NCBI GenBank assembly: GCA_014240375.1
Contig: JAAZXB010000004.1
Coordinates: 1 to 64,000 of the forward strand
DNA: 64,000 nucleotides
Reading direction: 5' to 3'
Origin: Planctomycetota bacterium
GTDB lineage: Bacteria; Planctomycetota; UBA8108; UBA1146
The notes below the pieces were generated by a model. It was given only the letters and a program-made list of their open reading frames with translations. It did no database searches and was not told where the DNA came from. This document shows, one piece after another, positions 41,946-51,803 of this stretch. The first letter of the stretch is position 1, and each line of letters begins with the position of its first letter. Made by a program: the position numbers and the translations under genes.

Positions 41946-44006
41946 ATGAAGGTTTCCCTCGACTGGCTACGGGAACATGTCGATATCGATCAACCGGTCG
42001 AAGACGTGGCGCACAGACTGACGATGTGTGGACTCAATTGCGAGGCGATCGAAGTCCATGGCGACGACCATGTCTTCGAACTGGAAGTCACTTCCAACCG
42101 GCCCGATCATCTGGGCCATCGAGGGGTTGCCAGGGAACTGGCATGCTTGCTCAATCGACCTCTCAAGCCGTTGCAGACCGACTACCCAGAGATTGAAAAG
42201 GACTCGACAGGCAAGGGACTCAGTGAGATCACCAGCATCGAAGTCGATGATGATGACCGTTGCGGTCGCTACACCGCCAGAGTCGCACTGGATGTCGATG
42301 TGTCGGAAAGTCCTCAATGGTTACGCAAGCGACTCGAGTCGATCGGCCTGAGGTCGATCAATCTGGTGGTCGATCTGACCAACTACGTCTTGATGGACCT
42401 GGGGCAACCGTTACACGCCTTTGACCTGGACCGGCTTGATGGCGAGGAACTGATCATTCGTCGCGCGAGCTATGGCGAAAATTTCGCGGCAATTGATGGC
42501 ACCCAGCACACCCTCGACACCGATGATCTGGTGATCGCCGATGCTTCCCGCGCGGTGGCAGTGGCGGGAGTGATGGGGGGGGCGGAAACCGAAGTCGGTT
42601 CGACCACCCGGAGGATCCTGCTGGAGAGCGCGTGGTTCGATCCGGTACCCGTGCGCAGCACTTCTCGTCGATTAGGGCTGGCGAGTGATTCCTCATACCG
42701 CTTCGAGCGCCGTGTTGATATCGACGCGGCCGACACTGCATCTCGGCGTTTCTTCCACCTGTTGTGCAGGGAAACCGACTGCAAGGTTCTCTCTGGTTGC
42801 TGGGAAGCGATGCGAGACGGGTTCCTGGATCCCCCGGCGGAGGTCCCGATCCGCCTCGATCGAACCGAACTGATCCTGGGAGAGGCGGTGCCCGCTGCAG
42901 AACTGAATCGGGTACTGAGCGCTCTCGGTTTTCATCACACGGGTGGAGACGACGCCAGAAGCCTCTGGGTGCCTCCTACATGGCGTGCTGATTGCACCCG
43001 GGAGATCGACCTCATCGAGGAAGTCGGACGGATCCACGGCCTCGACAGGGTGCCCGATCGCCAGATGGCGGTACGAGTGGTCCCCGAGGATCGCGATGCA
43101 GGGCTGGTCGAGCGGGTCAAGGCTCTACTGGAGGGGACTGGCCACCATGAATCCCTCACCTTCTCCTTCGGATCGGAAGGAGACCATAGAGAACTCGAGG
43201 AGTGGTGGTGTCTCGGAGACCCGTGGGTGGTCCGAAACCCGGTCCGAACGAATGAAGGGGTACTACGGCGCAGTTTGCTGCCGGGGCTACTCTCCTGTGT
43301 TCGTGGAAATCGGCTTCATGGAGTCGAATCGGTGCGCTTGTTCGAGGTGGCTCGGGTCTTTCACCGTCGAGACGGAGTCGATCGCCCGGTGGAAAAAATT
43401 CATCTCGCATGGGTTCACAGCAATGCCGATGGAAGTCGCCCGTCGGAGGCCTACCGGCAGGTGCGCGGAATCGCCGATGCGGTGCTGGAACTTCTGAGAC
43501 TCGGTACCGAATCGAGGAGTGCGTCGACCTGGAATCCAGTATCCACCTCCTGTGGTCTTGCTGGGGGAAGTTGTGCTGCGCTCGACTTCTTCAGTGAACG
43601 TCTCGGCCTGGTGGGGGCTGCGCCTCTCGATGGAGTCACCGGAGAAACCTGGTGCGGCGAACTCGATCTGGGAACGCTGATCGGCCATAGCGAGGTCAAA
43701 CATCGATATCGGGAATTTTCTCGCCACCCGGGGGTTCGCAGAGACCTCAACATCGTGGTCGAGGAGTCGGTGTTGTGGCGTGACATCGCCTGTGAAGTGG
43801 ACGCAGCGGAGATGGGAAATTACGAAGGGCTTACTTTCCTCGATGTCTATCGAGGGAAGCAGGTGACCCAGGGGCAAAAAAGCGTCACCTTCTCGGTGGC
43901 GTTTCGGGCTCCCGATCGATCTCTGACCCATGAAGAAGTGGACGAGGCGATCGAAGATCTGATGCAACGACTCTCAGGTCGGTTTCAGGCGCGCTTGCGC
44001 ACCTGA
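41946..44006 (+). CDS. pheT: Phenylalanyl-tRNA synthetase beta subunit without the EMAP-like domain
   Basis: The 686-residue PheT carries B1/B3-B4 segments (FELEVTSNRPDHLGHRGVAR and LRSINLVVDLTNYVLMDLGQ), B5 (VPIRLDRTELILGEAVP), the catalytic-like core and a C-terminal FDX-ACB domain (HPGVRRDLNIVVEE). In most bacteria an EMAPII/Trbp111-like tRNA-binding domain of about 110 residues lies between the first helix and the VTPNR motif. Here GLNCEAIEVHGDDHVFELEV joins the two directly, which explains the short length against the usual 790-800. The family also edits mischarged Tyr-tRNA-Phe in B3/B4. The start ATG follows TGGAGTGTCCAG. It forms one operon with pheS. Confidence 0.95.
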   Translation: MKVSLDWLREHVDIDQPVEDVAHRLTMCGLNCEAIEVHGDDHVFELEVTSNRPDHLGHRGVARELACLLNRPLKPLQTDYPEIEKDSTGKGLSEITSIEVDDDDRCGRYTARVALDVDVSESPQWLRKRLESIGLRSINLVVDLTNYVLMDLGQPLHAFDLDRLDGEELIIRRASYGENFAAIDGTQHTLDTDDLVIADASRAVAVAGVMGGAETEVGSTTRRILLESAWFDPVPVRSTSRRLGLASDSSYRFERRVDIDAADTASRRFFHLLCRETDCKVLSGCWEAMRDGFLDPPAEVPIRLDRTELILGEAVPAAELNRVLSALGFHHTGGDDARSLWVPPTWRADCTREIDLIEEVGRIHGLDRVPDRQMAVRVVPEDRDAGLVERVKALLEGTGHHESLTFSFGSEGDHRELEEWWCLGDPWVVRNPVRTNEGVLRRSLLPGLLSCVRGNRLHGVESVRLFEVARVFHRRDGVDRPVEKIHLAWVHSNADGSRPSEAYRQVRGIADAVLELLRLGTESRSASTWNPVSTSCGLAGGSCAALDFFSERLGLVGAAPLDGVTGETWCGELDLGTLIGHSEVKHRYREFSRHPGVRRDLNIVVEESVLWRDIACEVDAAEMGNYEGLTFLDVYRGKQVTQGQKSVTFSVAFRAPDRSLTHEEVDEAIEDLMQRLSGRFQARLRT

Positions 44007-44027
44007 GGAGAACTCAAGAGTTCCCGA

Positions 44028-45242
44028 TCAATCGTGGATTTGCACCTGAGTTCCGACCCGAAGCCAGGGATATACCGCCACAACATCTTCATTGCGCAGA
44101 CGAATGCAACCCTCTGAATCCATCGAACCGATACTCTCCGGTACGCTGGTACCGTGGATCCCGATTCCGGCATGAGAAGGCTTGTCCTCGAACCCGATCC
44201 ACCTTTCTCCGAGCGGGTTTCCCTCGGCTCCATAGGCGATCGGGGGGCGGCCATCGCGCGGCTGCCACATCGGCTTCTTCTGTACAAGGTCCACCTTGAA
44301 GGATCCCACAGGCGTACAATCATCCTTGCCATGACCGATCGAGAAGCCCTGGATCCAGCGACCATCGAGGAACACATCGAGCCAGAAATCGCTCTTGTCG
44401 ATGTCCACGGAGATATTGCCGGAGAGGAACTTCAGTTTCTGTCCCGGGTGTATGACATCTGATTTCAACTGATTTAGCGTCCTCAGCGAATCGACCGATA
44501 CCTTGCAGCGCTTGGCGATCGCCGACAGAGAATCTCCACTGACCACGGTCTCGATTCTCGAATCGGAAAAGGGACGACTCGAGAGCACCCAGAAATCGAC
44601 CAGGTTACGAAGTTTCTGACGAATCGGAGCGCGCCACTCGATTTCATCGGAACTGTTGTAGGCATCGGAGAGATAGGTCCAGCTCTTCACGGCAGTGGAA
44701 TCGGTCTCGAAGCCGATTGAATCTGCCAACACCAAGCATGCTTCTCCGTAGCCGGGAACCAGTGATCCTTCAGCGACGATTTGGCTTGCGAGGTGAATCT
44801 GGTCGGTACCGGTGATCTGTCGAAGAAGGATCGCTCGGGCGGTGGCTGAAAGTTCTCCGCCTGACTTTTCAATTTTCGTCAAGATGCCAAACGCTTCCCC
44901 GATAAAACGAGGGTGTTCTGACGCCAGTAGAGTTCTCGCCAGGCGGACCTGGGTACCTTCATCCGGATCGACATCGAGTTGCCCACGGAGCTGTTCAATC
45001 TGTTTGGCGTGAATTCCGTTGTATGGATCATCCGTGGTTGCGGGGTTATCGCGACCCTCCGCAGCGGCAGCGGTGCTGCCATCATCAACCACGCTGCCAT
45101 CACCAACCACAGTAGAAGAATCGGTCTGGACTCCGTTGACCGGGATCGATGTGCTCTGGGTTCCGGGATTGACGCTGAACCAGTTGCTGTATCCCCACCA
45201 GCCAACCAGCATGATGATGAGCAGTATAAATCCTGAACGCAT
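44028..45242 (-). CDS. L,D-transpeptidase (YkuD) with LysM domain
   Basis: From ATG 45242, preceded by GGGG, the protein has 404 residues. A membrane anchor (SGFILLIIMLVGWWGYSNW) is followed by a Ser/Thr-rich linker and a helical region. A LysM peptidoglycan-binding repeat comes next (VVSGDSLSAIAKRCKVSVDS and VIHPGQKLKFL). The C-terminal YkuD domain holds GIGIHGTSVPESIGSMDSEG followed by CIRLRNED; the His and the Cys of SEGCIRL are the catalytic pair. Such enzymes make 3-3 crosslinks in peptidoglycan or attach lipoproteins to it. The presence of this gene and a D-Ala-D-Ala ligase in the window argues that the organism has peptidoglycan. It converges with pheT, 21 bases apart. Confidence 0.9.
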   Translation of the reverse strand: MRSGFILLIIMLVGWWGYSNWFSVNPGTQSTSIPVNGVQTDSSTVVGDGSVVDDGSTAAAAEGRDNPATTDDPYNGIHAKQIEQLRGQLDVDPDEGTQVRLARTLLASEHPRFIGEAFGILTKIEKSGGELSATARAILLRQITGTDQIHLASQIVAEGSLVPGYGEACLVLADSIGFETDSTAVKSWTYLSDAYNSSDEIEWRAPIRQKLRNLVDFWVLSSRPFSDSRIETVVSGDSLSAIAKRCKVSVDSLRTLNQLKSDVIHPGQKLKFLSGNISVDIDKSDFWLDVFLDGRWIQGFSIGHGKDDCTPVGSFKVDLVQKKPMWQPRDGRPPIAYGAEGNPLGERWIGFEDKPSHAGIGIHGTSVPESIGSMDSEGCIRLRNEDVVAVYPWLRVGTQVQIHD

Positions 45243-45361
45243 GATTTCCCCGTCCCCGAGCCTGCTGGACCGATCGAACAGAGCGGATTCTGGCACTCGC
45301 CGAGGACCCGCACAGACGGTCATTCTAGCGGCGTCCAGAGCCGATACCAGTCAACAGGTGA

Positions 45362-46831
45362 TCAGCCGAGAATCGCCTCGACCGAGCGCTTTGACAGATC
45401 GATCAGCCAGTCGGGAAAGAGCCCGAAGCAGACGGTAGCGAACCCACAGACCGCGACCGTGAAGGTCAGGCCCCAGGAGGAGGATACCAGTTCAAAGGAG
45501 GACTTCGGCTCCCGGAACCACATGGAAACCACCGGCCGCAGATAAAAGTAGACACTGATCAGCGATGCGATGATCCCCACCAGAGCGAGCAGAAGGAATC
45601 CGTGTTGAATCGCATCACTTAGAATTAACAACTTGCCGATGAATCCTGCAGTGAGCGGGATCCCGGCCAGGGAAAGCAGGGCCACGGTGAATCCCAGCGC
45701 CAGCAGTGGACGGTTCTTGGCGAGACCATCGAGATCGTGGATCTGATCTCGATCCGATCCGACGCTGATCGCAGCGAGGACACCAAACGCTGCCAGAGTG
45801 GTGGCGGCGTAAGCAAACATGTAAAAGGGGATGCTGGCAGCGGCAGAAGGGCCATCTCCCGACAGTGCGATCACCAGCGGGATCAGCAGGTAGCCTGTGT
45901 GGGCGATTCCCGAGTAAGCCATCATCCGTTTCAAACTCTGCTGGTTGAGGGCTGCGAGATTCCCCAGCAGCATCGTGACCACCGAGATGGCGGCCAGCAA
46001 CTGGGCCAGATCATGGCCTCCTCCGGTGAAGAGGAGGAATCGGCACAGGCAGAAGAGACTGGAGGCTTTGACCGCTACTGCCATCCAACCGACCGCCACC
46101 ACAGGAGCACCCTGGTAGACATCGGGTACCCAGGAGTGGAAGGGCACCGCACCGACCTTGAAGGCAAAACCGATCAGTACCAGCAGGGTTCCGACGCTGA
46201 ACAGGGTGTCTTGCTGGCCATTGGAAGCCGCGATGTCTGTCAGAGACACGGATCCACCCGTGGCACCGTAAATGAAAGCCATCCCCAGTAGCAGGAATCC
46301 GCTCGAGAATGCACCCAGAACAAAGTACTTGAAGGCACCCTCGCTGGCGGCTTGTTCATCCTTGAAGTATCCCGCCATGACATAGACGGCCAGCGACAGG
46401 GTTTCTATGGCGACAAAGATCGAGATCAGATTGGTCGCCTGACAGAGCAGCGCCATCGATCCGGCACCGAAACTGATCAGGGCGGTGAACTCGGCACTGT
46501 TACTGCCTCTGCTGGCCAGATAACTACCCGCCATCAAAGTGCTGAAGAGACCGGTCATGATGACCACTCCTGCACCCATCCGGCCAAACAGGTCATCTGT
46601 CATCGCTCCTGCGTACAGTTCTCCCGCCGAGGCTTCGCTGCCCTGGACAAACAGAGCTGCGAAGGCGAGCAAGAATCCGGTGACACCGATCATCGCCAGG
46701 TGCGTCTTTTCCGAGTGCTTGTCCTCTGCGGATCGGCCCAGATCGGCGAATAACTGCGCCAGGCCTGTGACGACCAGGATTCCTGCCGGTAGTATCGCCA
46801 GGATCTCGGCTCCGGAGATGGTGAGTTCCAT
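45362..46831 (-). CDS. nuoN: NADH-quinone oxidoreductase subunit N
   Basis: NuoN is one of three antiporter-like proton-pumping subunits of complex I. The 489-residue membrane protein has about 14 helices and the family motif region KVGAVPFHSWVPDVYQGAP, with the conserved Lys in GFAFKVGAVPFH. The helix LKRMMAYSGIAHTGYLLIPL is also typical. It is the last gene of the operon, nine bases after nuoM. Downstream, 119 bases separate it from the transpeptidase gene on the same strand; no clear terminator is seen there. Confidence 0.96.
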   Translation of the reverse strand: MELTISGAEILAILPAGILVVTGLAQLFADLGRSAEDKHSEKTHLAMIGVTGFLLAFAALFVQGSEASAGELYAGAMTDDLFGRMGAGVVIMTGLFSTLMAGSYLASRGSNSAEFTALISFGAGSMALLCQATNLISIFVAIETLSLAVYVMAGYFKDEQAASEGAFKYFVLGAFSSGFLLLGMAFIYGATGGSVSLTDIAASNGQQDTLFSVGTLLVLIGFAFKVGAVPFHSWVPDVYQGAPVVAVGWMAVAVKASSLFCLCRFLLFTGGGHDLAQLLAAISVVTMLLGNLAALNQQSLKRMMAYSGIAHTGYLLIPLVIALSGDGPSAAASIPFYMFAYAATTLAAFGVLAAISVGSDRDQIHDLDGLAKNRPLLALGFTVALLSLAGIPLTAGFIGKLLILSDAIQHGFLLLALVGIIASLISVYFYLRPVVSMWFREPKSSFELVSSSWGLTFTVAVCGFATVCFGLFPDWLIDLSKRSVEAILG

Positions 46832-46840
46832 CAGGGGCTC

Positions 46841-48340
46841 CTAACTCTTCAACATCTCGACGTACAGGGACAGGGTAGGTTTCACCATGTTGATCAAGGG
46901 TGCCGGGTAGAGCCCGATCCAGACCATCATCACGACGAAGGGAAGCAGGTAGAGGATCTCGCGAGGCGAGAGATCTGCCACGTTTCGATTCTCGGCATGG
47001 ACCAGAGGCCCAAACAGGAACTTTTTGACCATGTTGAGCATGTACAGGGCTCCAAGGACCACTCCGGTGGAAGCGAGCACGCCCCACAGTGGGAAGACCT
47101 TGAACACTCCGTACAGGATGAGGAACTCTCCGATGAAACCATTGAGCCCCGGTAATCCGATGCTCGAAAGCACTGCGATCAGGAAGAAGATGGTAAAGAG
47201 CGGGATCACCTTTGCGAGCCCGCCGTAATCGGCCAGTTCGCGGGTATGACGTCGTTCATAGATGATTCCGATCATCAAGAACAGCATCCCGGTGGAGAGT
47301 CCGTGATTGACCATCTGTAGGATCGCACCGGTGATGGTTTCGACATTGGGGATGAAACAAGCCAGGACCACGAAGCCGAGGTGGCTCACCGAGGAATAGG
47401 CGATCAGTTTCTTGATGTCATTTTGCACCAAAGCCATGCATGCACCGAAGATGATTCCGATCACCGCCAGCCAGCACATCAGTGGTTGCAGGTTGAACGC
47501 AGCATCGTGGAACAGTGGGATCGAGAAGCGTAGCAAGCCGTAGGTGCCCATCTTGAGCAGCACTCCAGCCAGTACCACTGAGCCCGCTGTGGGGGCTTGC
47601 ACATGGGCATCCGGTAGCCATGTGTGGAAGGGGAAGAGTGGTACCTTGATGGCGAAGGAAAGGGTGAAGGCGCTGAACAACCAGAACTGTTGATTTGCAT
47701 CGAGCAGATGAGTGGTGCGCAGACGCTCGAGCAACAGCGGAAGATCAAAGGTACCTGCATGCTGGTAGAGGTAAAGAATCGCCAGGAACATCATCAAACT
47801 ACCGACCATGGTGTAGATGAAGAATTTGAGTGCAGCGTAGACCCGTTCTCGCCCTCCCCAGATGCCGATGATGAGATACATGGGGATCAACATCGCCTCG
47901 TAGAAGAGGTAGAACAGGATCAGGTCGAGCGAGACAAATGCTCCGACCATTCCGGTCTGCAACAGCAGCAAGGCGATGTGGAACTCCTTGACCCGATCAT
48001 CGATGGCTTTCCAGGTGCTCAGGAAGACCAGGGGCATCGAGAAGCAGGTCAGCAGTACCAGCAGGATGGAGATCCCGTCCACTCCCAGGTGGTAATTGAT
48101 TCCCAGAGATTCGATCCAGGTGTGATTCTCCTCCAGTTGCATGGTGCCCACCGAGTTGTCGAAGTTGCCCACCATCAAAAGGGAAAAGAGCAGCGTCAGG
48201 CAGCTGATCATCAGTGAACCTTGTCGCAACAATGCCTTGTTATTGCGGTCGACCAGCGACAGGAGCAAGGCTCCAATCGCCGGGGTCAAGGTCACCAGTG
48301 TGAGAACTGGAAGGTTGAAGGATGGCAGTTCGGGAATCAC
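46841..48340 (-). CDS. nuoM: NADH-quinone oxidoreductase subunit M
   Basis: NuoM is an antiporter-like pump subunit in the membrane arm. The 499-residue protein contains YHLGVDGISILLVLLTCF, the pumping Glu in FYLFYEAMLIPMYLIIGIWG, and KVPLFPFHTWLPDAHVQAPT. These are strong family marks. The start is GTG 48340, overlapping the nuoL stop (GTGA). Conserved Lys and His residues of the channel lie in LIAYSSVSHLGFVVL. Confidence 0.97.
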   Translation of the reverse strand: MIPELPSFNLPVLTLVTLTPAIGALLLSLVDRNNKALLRQGSLMISCLTLLFSLLMVGNFDNSVGTMQLEENHTWIESLGINYHLGVDGISILLVLLTCFSMPLVFLSTWKAIDDRVKEFHIALLLLQTGMVGAFVSLDLILFYLFYEAMLIPMYLIIGIWGGRERVYAALKFFIYTMVGSLMMFLAILYLYQHAGTFDLPLLLERLRTTHLLDANQQFWLFSAFTLSFAIKVPLFPFHTWLPDAHVQAPTAGSVVLAGVLLKMGTYGLLRFSIPLFHDAAFNLQPLMCWLAVIGIIFGACMALVQNDIKKLIAYSSVSHLGFVVLACFIPNVETITGAILQMVNHGLSTGMLFLMIGIIYERRHTRELADYGGLAKVIPLFTIFFLIAVLSSIGLPGLNGFIGEFLILYGVFKVFPLWGVLASTGVVLGALYMLNMVKKFLFGPLVHAENRNVADLSPREILYLLPFVVMMVWIGLYPAPLINMVKPTLSLYVEMLKS

Positions 48341-50337
48341 TGTGCTCCTCCTTGCTGGATGAGACTCAGCATCATGTAGATGAGTAGTAGTACTCCGCAG
48401 CCAAAGGTCAGCAGGTATCCGGGAATGAATCCGGTTTGCATCTTGCGGAACCAGTTTCCAAGGCCTCGCGTGAGCAGTGCTGTGCCACTGACCAAAATCC
48501 CGTCGATCAGGATTCGATCGATCAGGATGAAGAGCAGGTGGCTAATCGTTTCAAATGGACGGACAAAGACGGTTGCGTAGAACTCGTCGACGTAGAATTT
48601 TCGTTGCGAAAGTCGGCCGAGCCAGCGGCCCGCTCCACTGTCGGTGAATCTCTTGCGCAGAGCGTGCCCCTTGCCGTAGCAGTAGTAGGCCAGGAGCAAG
48701 CCTGAACCCGCCACTGCGAGGCTCAAGAACATGCTCTTCCACTCCGCCGCATGAAGGGCCTCTGGCGAGAAGTTGGCTGCAGCACCGTGGGTGGCGGCTG
48801 AACTGTGCAATCCGGTGAAGTGGCCCAGCGTCGCGTGGCCGCCAAGAAACTCGGGAACGTTGAGGAATCCTCCGAGGATGCTGGCGATCGCGAGCATGAA
48901 CAGGGCGAATCCGATCCAGCCCCCCGGTTCATGAACCTTACCCTCGAGGCTGGAGTCGACTCGACTCTCGCCCCAGAAGGTCAGCGCCACGCAGCGAATC
49001 ATGTAGAACGCAGTCATTCCGGCGGTCAAGAAGGAGATTCCCCAGAATAGAGCGGCCGAATTGACCCCCATGAGGAATCCCTGCTGATAACCGGCAAAGA
49101 GAATCTCGTCCTTGGAGAAGAACCCCGCCAAGGGGGGGACTCCAGCGATCGCCAGTGTGCCGATGAGGAAGGTCAGGTGAGTGAAGGGGAGCTGCTTTCG
49201 TAAACCGCCCATCTTTCGCATATCTTGCTCATGATGCATTGCATGGATCACCGAACCGGATCCCAGAAAGAGCAGCGCCTTGAAAAAGGCGTGGGTGACG
49301 ACATGGAAGAATGCGGCCGAAAAGGCTCCGACGCCGATGGCAAAGAACATGTAGCCCAACTGGCTGACTGTCGAGTAGGCCAGCACCTTCTTGATGTCAT
49401 TTTGACCAAATGCGATCAGCGCTGCGAGCAGTGCGGTACACGCGCCGATCCCAGCGATGATGGCGAGGATCGCGGGGGCTGCCTCGAACAGCGGCATCAA
49501 GCGGCAACAGAGATAAACTCCCGAGGTCACCATGGTAGCAGCATGGATCAGTGCGGAAACCGGGGTCGGCCCCGCCATGGCATCGGGGAGCCACACATAG
49601 AGTGGAATCTGCGCGCTCTTACCGGTGGCTCCGATGAACAGCAGCAGGACGATCATCGAGATCACGCTCACTGAACCCAGCAGCGGTACCGACAGTGTCT
49701 CCGCAGAAAGAGCCGAGATGGCTGCAGCATCGGTGAGAGTCGACATGTCGAGAGAACCGAAGTGAGCGAGGCACAGGAAGATTCCCAGCAGGAATGCAAA
49801 GTCTCCCACCCGATTCATGATGAAGGCCTTCTTGCCTGCCGCACAGTTGGCGTCCTCTTCGAACCAGAATCCGATCAACAGGTACGAGCAGAGTCCGACG
49901 CCTTCCCAGCCGATGAACATCAGCAACAGGTTGTCGCCGAGGACCAGGATCAGCATGAATGTGGTGAACAGGTTGAGGTAAGCGAAATAGCGGTGGTACC
50001 CGGGATCGCCCTTCATGTAGCCGATCGAGTAGAGGTGGATCAGTGATCCGACTCCGGTGATCACCAGGCACATCACGGCGGCAATGCCGTCGAGGTGAAG
50101 TGCGAAGGGGATTTCGACCAATCCCTCGATCCAGATCCAGGGGAAGCCATTCCAGTGCAACTCCGTACCTTCGTAGACGAGTCGACTCCATGCAGCGTAG
50201 GAGATGGCAAAGGAGAGGAGCGGTAGACCGCAAGCGATGGCATTGACGAACTTGTTACCAAATCTGTTTCCCAGCATCCCGTTGATCAGGAAGCCCAGGA
50301 AAGGGAGCAAAGGTATCCAGAGGAGATTGATGTCCAA
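48337..50337 (-). CDS. nuoL: NADH-quinone oxidoreductase subunit L
   Basis: NuoL is the distal antiporter-like subunit with the long lateral helix that braces the membrane arm. The 666-residue product has FIGWEGVGLCSYLLIGFWFE, QIPLYVWLPDAMAGPTPVSA and VLAYSTVSQLGYMFFAIGVG. Its extended C-terminal helices fit the lateral arm. The start is TTG 50337, about five bases after GGGGGA; no ATG lies near. The stop overlaps the nuoM start by four bases. Confidence 0.97.
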   Translation of the reverse strand: MDINLLWIPLLPFLGFLINGMLGNRFGNKFVNAIACGLPLLSFAISYAAWSRLVYEGTELHWNGFPWIWIEGLVEIPFALHLDGIAAVMCLVITGVGSLIHLYSIGYMKGDPGYHRYFAYLNLFTTFMLILVLGDNLLLMFIGWEGVGLCSYLLIGFWFEEDANCAAGKKAFIMNRVGDFAFLLGIFLCLAHFGSLDMSTLTDAAAISALSAETLSVPLLGSVSVISMIVLLLFIGATGKSAQIPLYVWLPDAMAGPTPVSALIHAATMVTSGVYLCCRLMPLFEAAPAILAIIAGIGACTALLAALIAFGQNDIKKVLAYSTVSQLGYMFFAIGVGAFSAAFFHVVTHAFFKALLFLGSGSVIHAMHHEQDMRKMGGLRKQLPFTHLTFLIGTLAIAGVPPLAGFFSKDEILFAGYQQGFLMGVNSAALFWGISFLTAGMTAFYMIRCVALTFWGESRVDSSLEGKVHEPGGWIGFALFMLAIASILGGFLNVPEFLGGHATLGHFTGLHSSAATHGAAANFSPEALHAAEWKSMFLSLAVAGSGLLLAYYCYGKGHALRKRFTDSGAGRWLGRLSQRKFYVDEFYATVFVRPFETISHLLFILIDRILIDGILVSGTALLTRGLGNWFRKMQTGFIPGYLLTFGCGVLLLIYMMLSLIQQGGAQ

Positions 50338-50346
50338 GTGGTCCCC

Positions 50347-50667
50347 CTAGCCGTTCAACCGGCAAAGTTGGCGAAGATCAATCGTATTCCAGCGCCGCCA
50401 GATCACGAGGAGCAAGGAGAGTCCAATGGCGGCTTCAGCGGCGGCGACAGCCAGCACCATCAAGGTGAAGATCTGGCCACCATGCTCACCGGCGAATGCA
50501 GTCAGAGCATGGACCCGACCGAAGGAGACCAGTGCGATGTTGACGGCATTGAGCATCAGTTCCAGTGACATCAGGACTACCAGGATGTTGCGTCTCGCCA
50601 GCACTCCATAGGTGCCCACAGAAAAGAGAAACGCACTGAGGTAGAGCAGCGCAGGGAGGCTAAACAT
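50347..50667 (-). CDS. nuoK: NADH-quinone oxidoreductase subunit K
   Basis: NuoK is a small three-helix subunit with membrane glutamates on the proton path. The 106-residue product shows FSVGTYGVLARRNILVVLMS, then the Glu in SLELMLNAVNIALVSF and a second in VAAAEAAIGLSLLLVIWR. It overlaps the 3' end of nuoJ by eight bases and is followed by nuoL nine bases on. Confidence 0.97.
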   Translation of the reverse strand: MFSLPALLYLSAFLFSVGTYGVLARRNILVVLMSLELMLNAVNIALVSFGRVHALTAFAGEHGGQIFTLMVLAVAAAEAAIGLSLLLVIWRRWNTIDLRQLCRLNG

Positions 50668-51253
50668 CTGTGTTCACCAGCCCTTCCCCGGCTCCTGAGG
50701 AGGCTGTGGACCGATCCTTTCGGCCTCGAGAGGCCAGGTGGACGGCTCCGATGATTCCTACCAGGACCAGTACGGAGGTCAGCTCGAAGACCAGTAGGTG
50801 CTTCTGAAACAACTCCAGTCCAAAGGCCCGAATGGTGCCGTGGGAAGCACTGACTTCAGGAATCAGTGGAATCGGTCCAAGCGAGGAGAGTCGTTCCACC
50901 TCATTGGAATGAGAGATGGCGAAACTCAACAGCGAGAAGATCAGCAATGCGATTCCCGCAGCAAAGGACTTCTCGGTGACCCCACTCTCTTCGGGGAGGT
51001 CTCCTTCTCTCGGATTGATCAACATGATGACGAAGAGGTAGAGGACCATGATGGCCCCCGCATAGACCAACAGTTGCATGAACCCCAGAAAGGTTGCGTC
51101 CAGCAACATGAAGATCACCGAAACTGCTGCGAACATGACGATGAGAAACATCGCCGAGTAAATCGGATTGCGCCGGGTGACCACGAGCAATGAGCTCACC
51201 GTCGCCACTACGGCTGCGATTCCGAAAAACAGCTGTTCAATACCAGGGCTCAT
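50660..51253 (-). CDS. nuoJ: NADH-quinone oxidoreductase subunit J
   Basis: NuoJ is a five-helix subunit at the junction of the membrane arm. The 197-residue product has NPIYSAMFLIVMFAAVSVIF and the characteristic third helix GFMQLLVYAGAIMVLYLFVI, which contains the pi-bulge. Its cytoplasmic tail is charged and of low complexity (SRGRKDRSTASSGAGEG). It starts 39 bases after nuoI and overlaps nuoK by eight bases. Confidence 0.96.
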   Translation of the reverse strand: MSPGIEQLFFGIAAVVATVSSLLVVTRRNPIYSAMFLIVMFAAVSVIFMLLDATFLGFMQLLVYAGAIMVLYLFVIMLINPREGDLPEESGVTEKSFAAGIALLIFSLLSFAISHSNEVERLSSLGPIPLIPEVSASHGTIRAFGLELFQKHLLVFELTSVLVLVGIIGAVHLASRGRKDRSTASSGAGEGLVNTDV

Positions 51254-51292
51254 CCGATGGTCTCCTCACTCGATCCCATAGATTCCGAAGAA

Positions 51293-51778
51293 TCACAGGG
51301 AAAGGAGTTTGTCCTTGTCGTAGATCTTTTCTGCACGAGTTCGTGAAGGAATGTTGAAAACTGGAGTCAATTCGATGGCGTCACAGGGGCAGGCTTCCTC
51401 GCACATGCCGCAGTAGATGCAACGCATCATGTCGATGTTGAAGAGTCGGGGTCGCTTTTCTCGATCATCCCAGGGGGCTTCCTCTGCAACGATTTCAATG
51501 CAGTGAGCCGGGCAAGCCGTCGAGCACAGGAAGCAAGCCACGCACTTCTCACGACCCAACTCGTCTCTCTTGAGGCGATGCTCTCCACGGTATCCAGGGT
51601 ATGGAGTTCTCTTCTCATCGGGATAGTGAATCGTGTTCGGTTCATTGCGGAGGATGTGTTTGAGCGTATTGATCAACCCCTTGGCCACAGGCACGGCGTA
51701 AGTCGCCTTCTCCCGTGGTTCGGAGGTCGCAGTTTTACGTTCCTGGTTTTCCTCGCTGGCATCCGAGTGGTTTGCCAT
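51293..51778 (-). CDS. nuoI: NADH-quinone oxidoreductase subunit I
   Basis: NuoI carries the two [4Fe-4S] clusters N6a and N6b that pass electrons to NuoB. The 161-residue product shows CVACFLCSTACPAHCIEIV and CIYCGMCEEACPCDAIEL, each with the C-x2-C-x2-C-x3-C pattern. The N-terminus has a polar stretch of about 25 residues (SDASEENQERKTATSEPREK) before the domain. It lies 25 bases after nuoH. Confidence 0.97.
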   Translation of the reverse strand: MANHSDASEENQERKTATSEPREKATYAVPVAKGLINTLKHILRNEPNTIHYPDEKRTPYPGYRGEHRLKRDELGREKCVACFLCSTACPAHCIEIVAEEAPWDDREKRPRLFNIDMMRCIYCGMCEEACPCDAIELTPVFNIPSRTRAEKIYDKDKLLSL

Positions 51779-51803
51779 GAGAACTCCATTCTAGTACCCC
51801 TCG

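Noticed and set aside
45737-50046. Several plus-strand frames of 100-200 codons across nuoL-nuoN
   Set aside because: They are Gln/His/Asp-rich mirrors of hydrophobic membrane genes, with no independent support.
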